DNA of 64,000 bases from Isoetes taiwanensis (lineage: Eukaryota > Streptophyta > Lycopodiopsida > Isoetales > Isoetaceae): the NCBI GenBank assembly GCA_021234155.1, contig JAJEKV010000036.1:11547426-11611425 (forward strand), read 5' to 3'. The position numbers and the translations under genes are program-made. The notes beneath the pieces were generated by a model. That model did no database searches. It was not told where the DNA came from and saw only the letters and a list, made by a program, of their open reading frames with translations. Below are positions 12,640-25,600 of the stretch, one piece after another (position 1 is the stretch's first letter; every line of letters begins with the position of its first letter).

Positions 12640-13172
12640 GTCGAGCAGAGAGACATTCCCTTATACAACAGGGGCAAACAATAATCTAACAAATTAGCAG
12701 GTAATTAAGTCATGCCCAAAAGCCCTTCATACATGGTATACTCCCATTCTATGTGGAGTTATTAACTCCACTTCTGCATCGTGATTAAATTGCCAAGATC
12801 AAAGACAATTTCCTTCATAAATCACAATAAATATAGAATTTATGCACCATCGAAAGAGTTCATCGTAATCTCTGAACTTGGTTTGTAAACTTCAAATTCT
12901 CTAGGACTCCACCGACAAACAAGATGCAATCTGAATGCAGCCATTCGTATCCCTAGAAGGCTTAATGTGCGAGATGCTTCAGGTGATATATGCTCCCCTT
13001 CTTGGCACACAATGTGGCCTGAAACAAGCTCTATCACACCTGCATAAATAGCACCTATTGGTTAAAAACAATTTCATGGATATATAAACAACAATCAATA
13101 CAAATAATACGACCTCGATTCAGTCGAACGGGCAGTCCTGTTTAGGCAGAAATGGCTTCATATCATGACAAC
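12640..13172 (-). pseudogene. Inverted MRT4 3'-end fragment
   Basis: On the minus strand, 13,040-12,840 encodes a last-exon product nearly identical to exon 7 of the intact MRT4 gene at 21,480-22,657 ([28 protein letters not shown]), with the same stop. 13,172-13,114 matches the end of exon 6, with one base lost in the KQG codons, and the intervening intron is also conserved. Homology continues past the stop into the 3' flank (pairing with about 22,800). Exons 1-5 are absent. Because introns are kept, it is a DNA-level duplication and not a retrocopy. Confidence 0.93.
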
Positions 13173-13955
13173 TGAGACAGATTCACATGCGGGGCGGGGG
13201 AGGGGGGATGGGTAGGAAGTGATGGACTACAACAAAGCAAACTGGAGATGCAGATGAGCTGATGAGAAGGGAAATGAAAGAAGGGGTGTAAAAGAACATG
13301 GAAAAATGTAACTGTCTAAACCAACTAGAAATGTGGGGCAATGGTTTCGACAATTACATTTGTTTGACTCTGATGTTTCTATAGCCTCATTATGAGAGAG
13401 AGAGAGAGAGATGTATACTGATGTATACTGATTATGATGTATAGCCTCATTATAATTGTTTGGTAAATTAGATTCTAATACTGATATAAGAGCTAGTATT
13501 ACCCTTGGCCGGAAAACCCAAATTTTTAGCAAATGTAACACCCGAAAAAGGGCATACCGGCGTTACCACCCACCCCCAAAGACATTGTAAATAAGTAGAT
13601 AAGAGCTAGTATTACCCGTTCATTAGCTTCCATTTCTTCTCTCATACTTCGTTCAACAATACTTTTCCTTGTACTTCTTCCCCTCTCGTTCCTTCCATAT
13701 TGTGAAGTGTCAAAAGATACTACTTCTTTAAGCAATTGAGCTTCAGTCCTCCTACACCGCATTGTCTCTGCAACTGCTTCTATTCCTTCTTCCTTGTGCT
13801 CAGTCCCAATCAATGTCCTTATCTACATCGACATCTTCTTCTTGCTTGCTGAGAGTCGATCCTTATATAATATATTCTAAAAGAAAATAACATCTCGCCT
13901 TACAATCACTGCCCTTTTACTTGGGTCAATAAAGCCTATATCCTTTTGGCTCCTT
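13173..13955. other. Non-genic stretch with local repeats
   Basis: Contains an (AG)n run near 13,397, the words GTATAGCCTCATTAT and GAGCTAGTATTACCC twice each, and no supportable gene. It precedes a decayed retroelement read from the other strand. Confidence 0.5.
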
Positions 13956-15000
13956 TTCATACCCAACAAAATAAGTTTATTTACTTTTGTTTAGTACACA
14001 CGTTTGCTAAATGACTTCCTTCGCCACATGCATAGCATGTACGACCCTTGATTCTTGGGCAATTGGGCTTAATATGACCAGAATCTCCACAACCATAACA
14101 TGTTATGTCTTTGCTTTTTCTTCTTCCTTTCCCAGCATATAAAACGTACTCTCCCCGTTGATTATAATCCCCTCTTGCCTTTCTTAGTATAATTTCAGTT
14201 CTTGTAGTCCTAGCTTCTTCCTTGGTTTTTGCAAAATTGAAGATGCAATATTTTCGTCATATGCAGCAAAAACATCAGAAACATAAAGTATCTTAGACTG
14301 AGCAGAAAGAGGTGCAGCACCTTCTAAATCCATAAATATTCATTCCATCTTATTAAATGATTCAACCAAATCTTGACCTCTTTCATATTTTAGCATCCTT
14401 AATTCTTGTTCTAAATTATGCATTTGAGAAGCTATCAATTGTTCATATTCATTAAGCAAATATTGCTAAATCCATAAGTATTCATTCCAACTTATCAAAT
14501 AATTCAACCAAATCTTGACCTCTTTCATATTTTAGCATCCCTAATTCTTGTTCTAAATTATGCATTTGAGATTGTTCACAAAGCAAATATTGCTACATCT
14601 CTCGTGAATTCATATCGTAACTTGAAGCTATAATACCATATCCACGCTTTGAAATAATAATACCTTTTGCTTGAGCTAAAACCTTTAGTAGATTCTGCAA
14701 ATACTTCTGTTTTTGAAGAATACCCCCAACTTCTGCTTTTATTGTAACCCGTCTCTGTTTTTCAGTTTCTGTAAGCGGCCTAGCCAAATCCCATAGTCCT
14801 TCCGCTTCCAAAGGCTTTTCAACCTTCATCTTCCATCCTTGAAATCCTGACCCTCTTTTATATACTTGAACTCCAGCTAGTATTGAAGCTGCAACCTTAT
14901 TGGATGTTGTCTCCCTTTTGGACTCAAAGGCTTTTATACCAAGTGTACAGCTAGAAGCATGTTGAGTCGAGGAATTGAACCCAGATATAAGAACCAAAAC
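13956..15000 (-). pseudogene. Decayed Ty1/copia-type gag
   Basis: On the minus strand an open frame from 14,997 to 14,593 contains FQGWKMKVEKPLEAEGLWDL, the start of the UBN2-type gag domain of copia elements. Further downstream, near 14,106-14,060, lies a zinc knuckle (CYGCGDSGHIKPNCP), followed by a second Cys/His cluster (CYACGEGSH) ending near 14,020. Frames between them are broken, and 14,335-14,450 is duplicated at 14,475-14,590. No protease, integrase or RT follows, so only a gag remnant is present. Confidence 0.75.
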
Positions 15001-15699
15001 TCAATCTCCTACACTCTTCCCCCTTTTCTTTTATCTCTTGCACATATAATCCACAAAGAATACAATCTACAAAGGGCTATCCTATGATTAAAAGAAGGAA
15101 CCCACAAAGAAAGGATTAATACACCAACTACTCTAATACAGAGATTGAATCACAGATAACTCTTGAATAACCAACAAATCACACTGATAGCACAAATAGT
15201 TGGATAACTGAAAGAATAGTATGGCAGACAGATCTAATGGGTAGGTTCTGACTAGATAGGAAACACGCAGAGCTGTGGATGCAGTTTCGATCAAGGCTGG
15301 AGCAAATTCGATTGCGACCACTTCTACTTTTTGGCCTTTTCTATAACGTCCAAAAACCTTCTGAAAACTGTTCTGCTTTTCACGATTTTTCCCTTGTCTT
15401 ATTTTGCCCCTTTCACATCTTATTTATGCAATGGTTGCAAAGTCATGTGCCATGTGTAGCTGAATGTAAATGTCATGTGTAGCCATGTGTAGTAAAAACT
15501 ATTACCACTTAGACATGCATATGAAGTAACTAATTCCAACAGATATTCTTCTAAAACCTACCTACAAACAAGTTGTGAGTCCCCAAAGATAACAATGTTA
15601 ATTATGCCTAAATGCTTGGCTTCTTGCAATCCTGCTATGAGGGTCTTGTACTAAGCCATGTTTGAGGTAATGTTTGAGAATATTCTGCTAACTTTTGGC

Positions 15700-17440
15700 C
15701 AGCAATCTATTAGTATATTCCTTCACAATGGCAGCAAGGATGCTACACTTAACCTTTTGGAAACTCCACCATCAAACCACAAATAAGCAAAGTTTTCTCC
15801 CCCCTTTTTTTGAGATGTACTAACCTCTATTAGCAGCTTTGGCTCTGAGTTTAAGGCCGTGGAAGCAAGCTCATATTTCCTAAAGTGGTTTGGAATCAAG
15901 AGATCTTCTTCAATGAAGTTGAGGGCCTCAAATTCTTCAAACTTGTTGTATAGAGTTATTGTTTTCCTTCCATCAGATATTGTGCACTCACTTTTTGACT
16001 CTATAGGCTTTGCATCCACTGTAGACAACCATCTACTTCCCAAAAGTAAATTATAGACATCTGATTTTTCATCTGCACCCTCATACGCCATCACAACAAA
16101 GTTAGCAGCCAATATAATACCTTCAATATCAATTGGAATATTGTTTACAATGCCTATGGGATTGATCTTTGAAATGGAAAAAGATTTGATTATAGGTGCT
16201 TAATTTCCAAACCATACAACTTCACAATATGATGAGTATCACATTGAGAGGTGATCCTCCATCAAGCAACACTTTAGTCAAAGCCCATCTTGGATCGATA
16301 GTTGCTCTTCAATGTGATCTGTAAGGGCTAATTTTTCCTCTTCGAAGAGATTAACATGCTCCTCTTTGGTTTATCTTGCTTCTATAATAAGAAGGAGCAA
16401 TCCTTACTAGTGTTAGTAAATCCGTACTAGGCTTTGCATTCTTCAACAAAGACTCAAAATGATCACTCTCTTCTTGCTTCTATTATCTTGCTTCTATAAG
16501 AAGGAGCAATCCTTAATAGTGTTAGTAAATCCATACTAGGCGTTGCATTCTTCAACAAAGACTTAAAATCATCACTCTCTTCTTTTTTCTAATATACGTT
16601 TGACAAGGAGAAGGAGGTACAATCTAATCGGCTTCATTTGATGTGATTTCAGGTGCGCTCTCTTCCTCATTGGCTTGTGCTAGCTCCTTGCTCTATGAAT
16701 TGAGCATATCCCTTGAGTGGGCAGCCATAATCTCCCCTTGCTCCTCTGCAACTTGCATAAATCTGATTGAGGCACTTGGTTCATCAGCAAATCCCACTGA
16801 AACACTTGGCTTAGTAGCCTTGGCTTTGTTTTGTCTTGCAAAATATCCTTTTGCACTACAGTTATCTTCATAATGGTCCATGGCCTCACAAAAAGTGCAA
16901 ATAGGACATTCTTTACCATAATGACCTCTCTTGCCACACTTAGTGCATGTTCTATACCAACAAATGTCTAAATAATGAGTGTTCCTTGAGCAATATGCAC
17001 ATGGGGGATAAGTTCTCCTCTCGGGCCTTGGAGTCTTCATTTTTTGGGGTTGTTCGGTGACCTCAACCAAGGCTTCAGAGACCTTATAGATCTCTGCCTT
17101 GACATCAACCACATGATTGTATGAATCCTCCATCTTTGGCTTCTTCTTAGACCAAGACCCCACATACTCCTCCTCATAATTTGCAACGGATCATTAGGGG
17201 CATGCAAATCATCAAGAAAATAAGAAAGCATGTCAGCAATTTCAGTGGCCTTAATGAAGGCTTTATGTACAATGTCAAATTTCTCTTGCTTGTGTATCTT
17301 GAACATCTTCCTATACACCCTTGGTCTACTGCTCAATCCTCTAGTAAAAGAGGCTACAAGATGCAAAGTATGGTTAGCTACATGGTTTACTTGACACTTC
17401 ACAAGATACATGTTTGCAAGAAGTTGTTAGCATATTGATG
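15700..17440 (-). pseudogene. Decayed LTR-retroelement gag-protease region
   Basis: Minus-strand frames at 17,411-17,037, 17,163-16,693 and 16,112-15,723 together resemble a gag with consecutive Cys-rich knuckles (CTKCGKRGHYGKECP, then CTFCEAMDHYEDNC) followed by an aspartic-protease-like stretch with LLDGGSPLNVI near 16,270. The frames are mutually shifted, and an internal direct duplication (period about 116) occurs at 16,375-16,605. The DGG form of the protease motif is seen in some plant gypsy-type elements. RT and integrase are missing. It lies inside the inverted-repeat spacer and abuts the right arm. Confidence 0.7.
16375..16605. repeat. Direct duplication, period about 116
   Basis: The block from ATCTTGCTTCTATAA through CAACAAAGACT and on to CACTCTCTTCTT occurs twice in a row with a few differences. 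Confidence 0.85.
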
Positions 17441-17519
17441 CTTGGATAAAAAATAGGAAGAGGAACGGGCACATTAAGTTCAAAATAGTGATGAGGCATA
17501 CCTGCATTACCTTGAACAG

Positions 17520-20190
17520 TAATTCCTTACAGCATTTTGGCTATCTCAATCATAGCCCAAATAGCAAATCTGAGGGTGGTTGTTTGCGATGGAGAATATC
17601 TGCAGACACGATCACTAGGAAGAACAAGGTCAGTTTTACACAGCTACCCTTTCTCGGGATAACAACGTTTATCTTGAGAACAAACGCGAAGCACTTTCAG
17701 CGGGCAAAAATCTATTTTCTGGCCAAATCAATAATAAGATGTATTCTCCTACATATTGAAAATAAAAACATCTGATCCATTTCGAACTCTGTGAAAGAAA
17801 AAATCGATACCAGAATGAGAACAGAGAAAATATGCAGAATCAAGACACATAATCATTTGTGAACCAGAAACAACCTAACTCCAAAAAATACCGAAACTGA
17901 GCAAAGGAACATACCCATTTGAAGTATATGCAACAGATCACTGGAGGATGGCAGGAAAAATAGAAAAGAAGAGATCCAAATCATTCCGCTTAGCCATAGC
18001 CAAAACTACCATTTTCAGGCAGGCCCGGGAGAAGAGCATATTTCTTTTCAGGTTTAATTTTTTGGCTATTTTGAACAGAGTAGCATCCAACCGAGAAAGA
18101 AGCATAACCAGAGGGAAAAAAAAAAACATATAACAAGCTTACAAGCATAAATTTGAACTCTCGCAGAGAATACCGACCGGATGAAGAGGCAAGAACAGAA
18201 AAGTTCTCTTTCTGAAAATGCTTTTCAAAAATAGTCGTAAAAATTAAATTCCATTCCATAGAATTATTTAGCGGTGGATATCTATCATCCAAAAAATCCG
18301 CTTGGATTCTATTCTTAACAAGAAATAAGGGTTTCCGTGCTAAAGCACGGAGGGATTTTCAGTTATTTGTTTAATGACCCAAATCGGGTGGAGACAGTGC
18401 GAGCGTATGAGAAGTGAGAGGGGTGGAATCATGATTATGAAGCTTAGTGAAGTGTGAACTATGCCAAAAAAAACTTGGATTTAGCAAAGGACCATTATAG
18501 CTTGAGGGGTCTTCCAAACTTTGACAAAGGGGTTTCCAAGCTCCAACTCCAAGTCTTCATGAATGCTCTAGTTGATCCAAATCTTTTCTTGTGATGCCTG
18601 CATGATGTTCAATCAAAGTCCTCACTTGGTTTTCATACTTAATATCTTCTACAAGTCTTCAAAGCTAGATGTCTTCAAGATCCATGGTATGTTGGCTCAT
18701 GCACACATATATCATAGTGTGATGTATGCACATAGCTCTTTTATGCTGCCAAAATGTGGCAGCACACGACCTCATCTGTATCAGAAAGATGGTCGTGATC
18801 CAAATTTCCCTCCCCCAAAGACCATCCTAACATTCCTCAAAGGCACAAATCCTCAGTGTTGTTTGGTGGGGGGGGGGGATGTTAGTCCTGTGCCGATAAA
18901 CACAGGAGTATTCCTGCTATACACAGGCAAGACACGTGGGAAGAACCCTAAGCCCTAAGGGAAAGGGAAGAACGTGAAGGCGGCCACACCCAAGAAGAGA
19001 CAATGGGACCCCAAGGTGTGAGCTCGCCACGGAGCGGAGTCCTCCACGCCAAGAATAATGGCCTTGTTGAGCCAACATCCTTCAGTTAAGGGGATTCTCG
19101 AGATATCAGATAAATCTTGGAGTAGGTAACCAAAGGGCAGTTTTTCCATTATGAGCCCAAGGCCATTGTACTATATATATCAGAAGTTTAGACTTAGGGG
19201 TTAGACAAGAATTCGAGTCCTCTTGTTTCTGTCTCTGCCTTGAGCGAGACCCTTTGTATCAGTTCACCATAATGCATCCCCCTTTTTTTTGGATGAACTT
19301 AGAATTCAGTTGATCGGTTTTGCGAAAGTTGGGGTAGCCCAGCATTAGATAACAACATCCAAATCACACAAACACAAAGACACCCCAAATAAGTCAGATT
19401 GTTGTTGAGCACTATTCTAAATTATCTACAAGAAAATTCTAGGATTCAGAGATGATGGGACCCAAGACTTCACAGAACCTTGGCTTAACTATTCTCGGGT
19501 TGAAGCTTGGTATTGCCAAATCCGGCTCTACTTACCACTCCTTTAGCGTCGATGGCGAGGAAGAAAGCAACCCCTGGAGCTCGGCTATTTCTACTGTTGG
19601 AGGGAAAGGGAAAAAATTGAACGAATTCCCATCGATTCAACACGAGAATAAATGTAGATGCATCGTGTCTGCAACTCCAGAGCATGCTAATTCTTGACTA
19701 CTGCAAAAATGCCGCAACGAAGATTGAAAATATCAAGAACAAGCTGAAGATATAAGTACTATGCTTTGCTTTTGGGATCCCAAAAGTGGAGATACTATAC
19801 TCCGGGATCCCGACAAAAAAAAATCCCGTCCTCTGGTATCCCACTGTTAACTGCACAGTGGTTAATTGCGCAATGGAATGGTTACTGCATAGTTTTGGGA
19901 CAATGGCTAGATTGGAGCTCTCTTATCACAACGGCACTCTCTTTGCTTCTGCTTGGAACTAATCCCATTCGATTCAGTGGTGAACAAGGGAGGGAAACCC
20001 ATTGTAAAAAAACCCATTTTTCCCTATAAGGGGAGGATTGCTGTACTATTACGGAGATAAATAATTGACATACGTCGAAACCACATTCTACTTACCTAAC
20101 CATTAACTATGGAAAAATCAAACACTATACATAAGAATTCTAATACTTTATAACACCAAAATTATATTCCAAAACATGCAAAAATTACCT
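17520..20190. repeat. Right arm of the large inverted repeat
   Basis: Reverse complement of the left arm: 17,520-18,240 pairs with 7,159-8,025, and 18,230-20,190 with 1-3,947 minus its insertions. It lacks the solo LTR, the Helitron and the 390-bp block of the left arm, and so preserves their empty sites. It has its own extra 70 bp near 18,291-18,360, containing the hairpin CCGTGC-TAAA-GCACGG. About 75 bp at 20,053-20,125 do not match the left arm but match 21,298-21,370. Confidence 0.9.
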
Positions 20191-21370
20191 TGAACTATAC
20201 AAAATTAATTGTGCAAGCTTTCTATGCCTTTCTGGTATAGAAACGTGCCGACGCACGACAGTGTCGAGCCCTTACTACGCCGAGCCCCATTGACACCCCA
20301 GGAAGGTCACATAAATGATCTTCCGCGTAATGTGAAAGCACTTTCCTGGAAAAGAAACAATGCTACGTGGCAATATATGATTGGACAGTAGGGCTGAACG
20401 ATGAGTAGGCTTTTATGTGCTAATAGCCGGCGGGATTGGGGTTTCGGCCGGTAAACCAGCGGCGCCGCCAGCGGCCGCGCCGCGCCCGGCCGGAAACCCT
20501 CAATCCGCCGGCTACCTACTATAAACCGACTTGGTGGAAATTCGGCCTTGTTTTTCCCAAGATATATTTGCAAGCAAAGAGATTCTTGCAAGCCCGGAAA
20601 GAGATTTCTTGTTTCATGCCCCGTTGAAAGAGAGATTTGAAAGAGATATATTTGAAAGAGATTTCTTGTTTCATGCCCCGCGCCCGAAACTAGCAACTTG
20701 CAAATGCCTTATCGGTGCATTACCCTAAAACGCACACCGATCGGTTCTTGATCCGCCATGTTTCGATCGATGTTTCTTGAGCGCCGAGATAAATCCCCGC
20801 AGAAATAGCCGTTATTTTACATCCGTGTTTTTCTATGAAGTACCAGGGCTTGCCTCAAAGAAAAATCCATGAGACTTACCTTTGTCCTCCCCGTAACCAT
20901 TTCATTGGCGCATTTCTTGCAAAACATTCTCAAGGCTCCGCTTCTTCAAGGCTCCATCCACGCATCTTCAAAGCGCCTGCCGCTTCTTCTTCACGGCCGC
21001 TTCAAGGCTCTTCTTCTTCTTCAAAGCGCCGCTTCTTCTTTCCGGCCGCTTTGCTTCTTGGTCGGGCAGTTGCTTCTTCTGCGACAAAGAACGGCGATGA
21101 AGCTCTGCGACGACTCTGCGGCTGAAACTCTGTTCTGGCGGCGATGTAAGCGGCGCCACCAAGATCCCCTTAAACCAAAAATTACCCATAATAAACATTT
21201 GGGGAATATTCGAGGAATTTCCACCAAGTGACGGTTTACGAAAGTTGTTTTCCAATATTCAATTTCGAAATTGTGCATCTGACGATGGACCCGTAATGGA
21301 GATAAATAATTGACAGACGTCGAAACCACATTCTACTTACCTAACCATTAACCATGGAAAAATCAAACAC
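20053..21370. repeat. Pair of 73-bp direct repeats upstream of MRT4
   Basis: 20,053-20,125 and 21,298-21,370 are almost identical (start GGAGATAAATAATTGACA, end AAAAATCAAACAC; two substitutions). The 1.17 kb between them includes a GC-rich block (20,430-20,510), a 58-bp-spaced repeat of GAAAGAGATTTCTTGTTTCA (20,597 and 20,655) and a CTTCTTC-rich tract (20,940-21,070). The second copy lies about 110 bp before the MRT4 start codon, so it probably belongs to the promoter or 5' flank. Confidence 0.85.
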
Positions 21371-21479
21371 AACAGTTTTAGGGCACGCGGACCATAAAAG
21401 GGTTTTGCGTTTATAGTTTTTTTTTTTCCGGACCTAAACTTAACCTTAGGTTTCACCGCAGCTTCTCACACACAGAGCG

Positions 21480-22657
21480 ATGCCGAAGTCCAAACGCAAT
21501 AAATTAGGTATGGAATCTTTGGAAGTAGTCACGATGTTTGTGCTTATTATCTTGTGTTGGTGCATTACAGTAACTCTGTCAAAGACCAAGAAGAGAGCAA
21601 GGGGACAGAAAGAATCCTTGGTGAAAACCTTGCGGCAATGTATGGATGATTACATTTCTCTGTACGTGTTTACTTTTGAGAATATGCGTAATGATAAATT
21701 TAAGGAGCTCAGGGAACAGCTCAAATCGAGTAGCAGGTAAGTTGTATGTCATTAGTTGTTGTTTTTCAGATGTAACATCATCATATCGGAAAAGTTTCGA
21801 TTTGATGGTAGTTCTTCTCTCTTCTTAGCTCTATTATTTTGGCCAGGTTTTTCCTGGGATCAAATAAAGTCTTACAAATAGCACTTGGTAAAACGTCATC
21901 TGATGAAGTCAAAGAGGGGGTCCATAAAGCTAGCGAGGTATGTTGCATTGAGCAAGTTTATGAAAGCACTCTTTTAGATGCTAATAGAATGCCTATGGAT
22001 TATGCCTCATCTGCAGATGCTTCATGGTGAACGTGGCCTTTTCCTTACCAACCTTCCAAAAGAAGAAGTTAGTAGGTAAGATATAGTAATAAGTATAGAC
22101 ATGATGTAATTTCCTCTAGGGAGTGACACAATTGTATTGTGCAGGATATTTGCAGAATTTGTGGAGCATGATTTTGCACGCACTGGAAGCATCGCTGTAG
22201 AAACGGTACAGGACTTGTTACAATTAGCTTGCTTGATGCTGTTCTTTCTTAAGGAATGCTTGCATCATTTAACTATCTCTGAATGGCATTAGGTTAAGTT
22301 AGATGAGGGCCCTTTAGAGCAGTTCAGTCATGATATGGAGCCATTTCTGCGTAAACAAGGACTGCCCGTTCGACTAAATCGAGGTCGTATTATTTGTATT
22401 GATTATTGTTCGTGAATCCATGAAATTGTTTTTAACCAATAGGTGTTATTTATGCAGGTGTGATAGAGCTTGTTTCAGACCACACTGTGTGCCAGGAAGG
22501 GGAGCATATATCACCTGAAGCATCTCGCACGTTAAGACTTTTAGGGATACGAATGGCTGCATTCAGATTGCATCTTATTTGTCGGTGGAGTCCTGGAGAA
22601 TTTGAAGTTTACAAGCCAAGTTCAGAAATTAGTATGAACTCTTTTGATGGTGCATAA
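21480..22657 (+). CDS. MRT4: MRT4 homolog, ribosome assembly factor (P0/L10-like)
   Basis: Seven exons (21,480-21,507; 21,571-21,736; 21,847-21,937; 22,017-22,075; 22,145-22,205; 22,293-22,383; 22,458-22,657) join in frame to 231 codons plus stop, all with GT-AG introns of 63-110 bp. The product begins MPKSKRNK and contains [43 protein letters not shown]-type (here [11 protein letters not shown]), [24 protein letters not shown] and SPEASR. These are landmarks of MRT4, the nucleolar paralogue of ribosomal protein P0. MRT4 occupies the stalk site of pre-60S particles until P0 replaces it. Length and motif order match the family; no disruption is seen. Exon 7 and part of exon 6 are duplicated inverted at 12,640-13,172. 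Confidence 0.96.
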
Positions 22658-25600
22658 ATTTTGTATTTATAATTTAATCATGATTCAGAAGTGGAGTTAA
22701 GCACATAGAATGTATTCTATGTATGAAGGGCTTCTGGATAATCCTTCAAGTCTTGTCCTGCATGACTTGATTATTTACTAATTTGTTAGATTATTGTTTG
22801 CCGCTGTGGAGTGTAGAAGGAAAGCTTAAAAAAAAAAAGGGTTGCTGGAGCAAAGCTCAAAAAAGCGAGTTTTCCATTTTTCAAACCCCCTAAAGTGAGT
22901 ACCATAGGCTAATATGACAAGCCAGCAAATGCGACTGCCAATATCAGCTGCACATAGCATGTTCGTGAAATCTGCTTTTAAAAGAGAGCAAAGTACTGGA
23001 TGGTGTACACAGGGAGACTTATCTGCTGATATGTGCTGCTCTACAGTTTTCTATGGAACTGGCAATTCTCTTACAATACAGGACTTGTACTGAACTTATG
23101 TATTCGTGAACGTGTTATTAGATCTGAGTTTATATTGACATACATTTGATTTCCAACAACAAATAGATTTCCAACACTATAAGTTTACAAAAAACAAAGG
23201 ATAATCACAGAAAACACATCATATTCATAAATACATGCTTCAAAGGAGGCCATTGCTTCTACCACTTCGCCCTGCTACTGCGGGGCACAAACAAACTAGC
23301 ACCAGAGATTATCAGCCAGGCAAGTATCCTTTAGCTAGGTTAGAATTAAATCAGAACCCAAGTTTACTGAGGAACCATCAAATATTTTGCGAATTTCTGA
23401 ACAGGTTGTGTTGGATACAAGCTTGACCTATGTGCTCCAAAATGCTCCGAGCGCCAGATCTCACCTGCTCCCTGCTAACTTATTCGGCAAACGTCTACCA
23501 CAAATAAGTTGAATGTTCCTCCACATTTATTTATTCACATTGCACGCTGCCATATAGAAAGATTACTTTTGCTTCTTTCTGTAAACATTGTATGAAAGAC
23601 GCTTCCTCAATTTGAGATGGGCAATGCAATTTTCTGCCCAAGCCTTTGTAGGGGTCTTTAGTTAGCTGCTTCCATTGATTATTATTGTCTCTGACAGATC
23701 TGCAAGTGATGTGCATCAGGTTCTTTCAACAAAGATGGTGCTAATATTGCTCTGTAGAATAATTTTAGACATTGAATAGTTAATAAAGTGATGCTAATTG
23801 GAAACTCAGATGGCTCAGAAGTTCTAAACTTGCTTATATCTAGCGGAAATAGCAATTAATGGTACTCAGAAGACTAACTCTTATAATTTTTAGCTTTTAT
23901 TGTGGCTAGACACTCTCATGGATATTCAAACTTACTGCATTGACAGTCTACAGGTTCTGCTTTAGCAAAGAAACCATTTAAATTCAAAGTATACGTTAGT
24001 TTAGCACTTTATAAATGCAAATATACCAGAATGATCTCACCAAGTTTGGTTTGACTTTATCATGAACATCATACATGAGTCTTTGTAATTGATCCCAAGC
24101 TCGTTACTCTTAATAATTCATTTGGTTTGTTGAGTAGTTTTGCCTGATGTTTCGACTCTACAAATTTATTTTGGCCATATCCCTTACTTTATTCTACATC
24201 ATACATGCCTTCATTGACGGGTTTAGGTCTGCCGGCATCGAAAGGGCTATATAAACCAGATGTCAATAGAATTTGGACCTTTGTGTTTGCTTTTTGCAGT
24301 TTGTTGGTCATAAGAGAATGCAAGAGAATTGGGTATTTAGCCCATTTTTATAACAATAAGTTCTACCTTCTGGTCTGAAAACGTCATTGTGCCAGTGCAT
24401 GCAAAGGTAGATAAAGGTATGGCTTTATGCTGGCCTATCAACTGATCACATGGCAGTGTTTTGGCAAAAAGTATGTAGCTTCTAAAAGCCACCTCCTCAC
24501 AAATTTGGAGTTCAATCTTCTTATGGAATGCCTTTTTATTTTGAATTAGCTTTCATATGAAGTTCTATCAGATGCCTTTCACAATTGACCATGTTTTGCA
24601 GAGTACTTTTTTCATTTGCTTGTTCATCAGTAGATATCAGTAGCAGCGCTATAGAACTTGCTACTTTGGTTAACACCTGCGATGTGCATGGCCATATGCA
24701 TCTGGATATGCTATGGACCTTAGACTCACATCATATTCCACATGCTTTTCTTCCCGTCTGAGCAGTGTATAAAGTTGATAGACTCCCTTACGGCTTATAA
24801 CGTGAAGGGATAAAGGATAAAGGTAAATAGAGTGACTATTTAAAAAGCATGTGGGAATTTTGGAAACAGAATGCAGGGACAGAGTTCCATGTATAGTTTA
24901 TTTAAACTGGAATACCATTCTACATCTTCATAATTTTATGTAAGACCAAACAACGTTATTTTTCTAAGCATCCCAAAAGCTTTTGGTAACCTTGGGCATA
25001 TAGAGTAGGGAAGCTCCTCATTTGTGACCTTAACATGGAATTTCTGATTTTTTTACCGCTTGCCGCACTATAATATAACAAGAGGAGCTTCATTCTTGAA
25101 CAAGAGAAGCTTCATATCCCCTTATGCCATTTAGGTGGTTGATCCTAAATGGCTTTGTGGAAGCATGTATAATGCAGCTTACAAGCATGTACAAGATAGT
25201 CTCCTTTTGGAATGATATCAAGTTTGGTTCAAAACTCTCTGGGCGTTCATCTCCTATGTGCCAAGGAGTATCTCATTGTAAGTTTACCTTTCTATTTTCT
25301 CCTGAAAATGTATGTAGAAGTGTTGTTCTGGACATCAATCAGACTTCAATGCCAAGCAACACCCATATGGGGGCTGCTGTGCAGCAAAAGATGGAAAACA
25401 TGCTTAATGATTTCCAAATGCATAATGAGGCATTCGGACTACCAATAAAAATAGAAAAAAAAGGAGAAATATGAGATTTAGATGGATTAATCTTCTGCCA
25501 TTATTGAACACAAGAAAAAGATCGTTCTGAGATCTGATGGCTAAAGTTATCTGCAATGAAAGCTCAATTCTGAGAAAATTCATTATGGAAATTGTTGCAG

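Noticed and set aside
20968-21329. Overlapping ORFs rich in Ser/Lys/Arg upstream of MRT4
   Set aside because: They arise from a CTTCTTC-rich low-complexity tract and are open in several frames on both strands.
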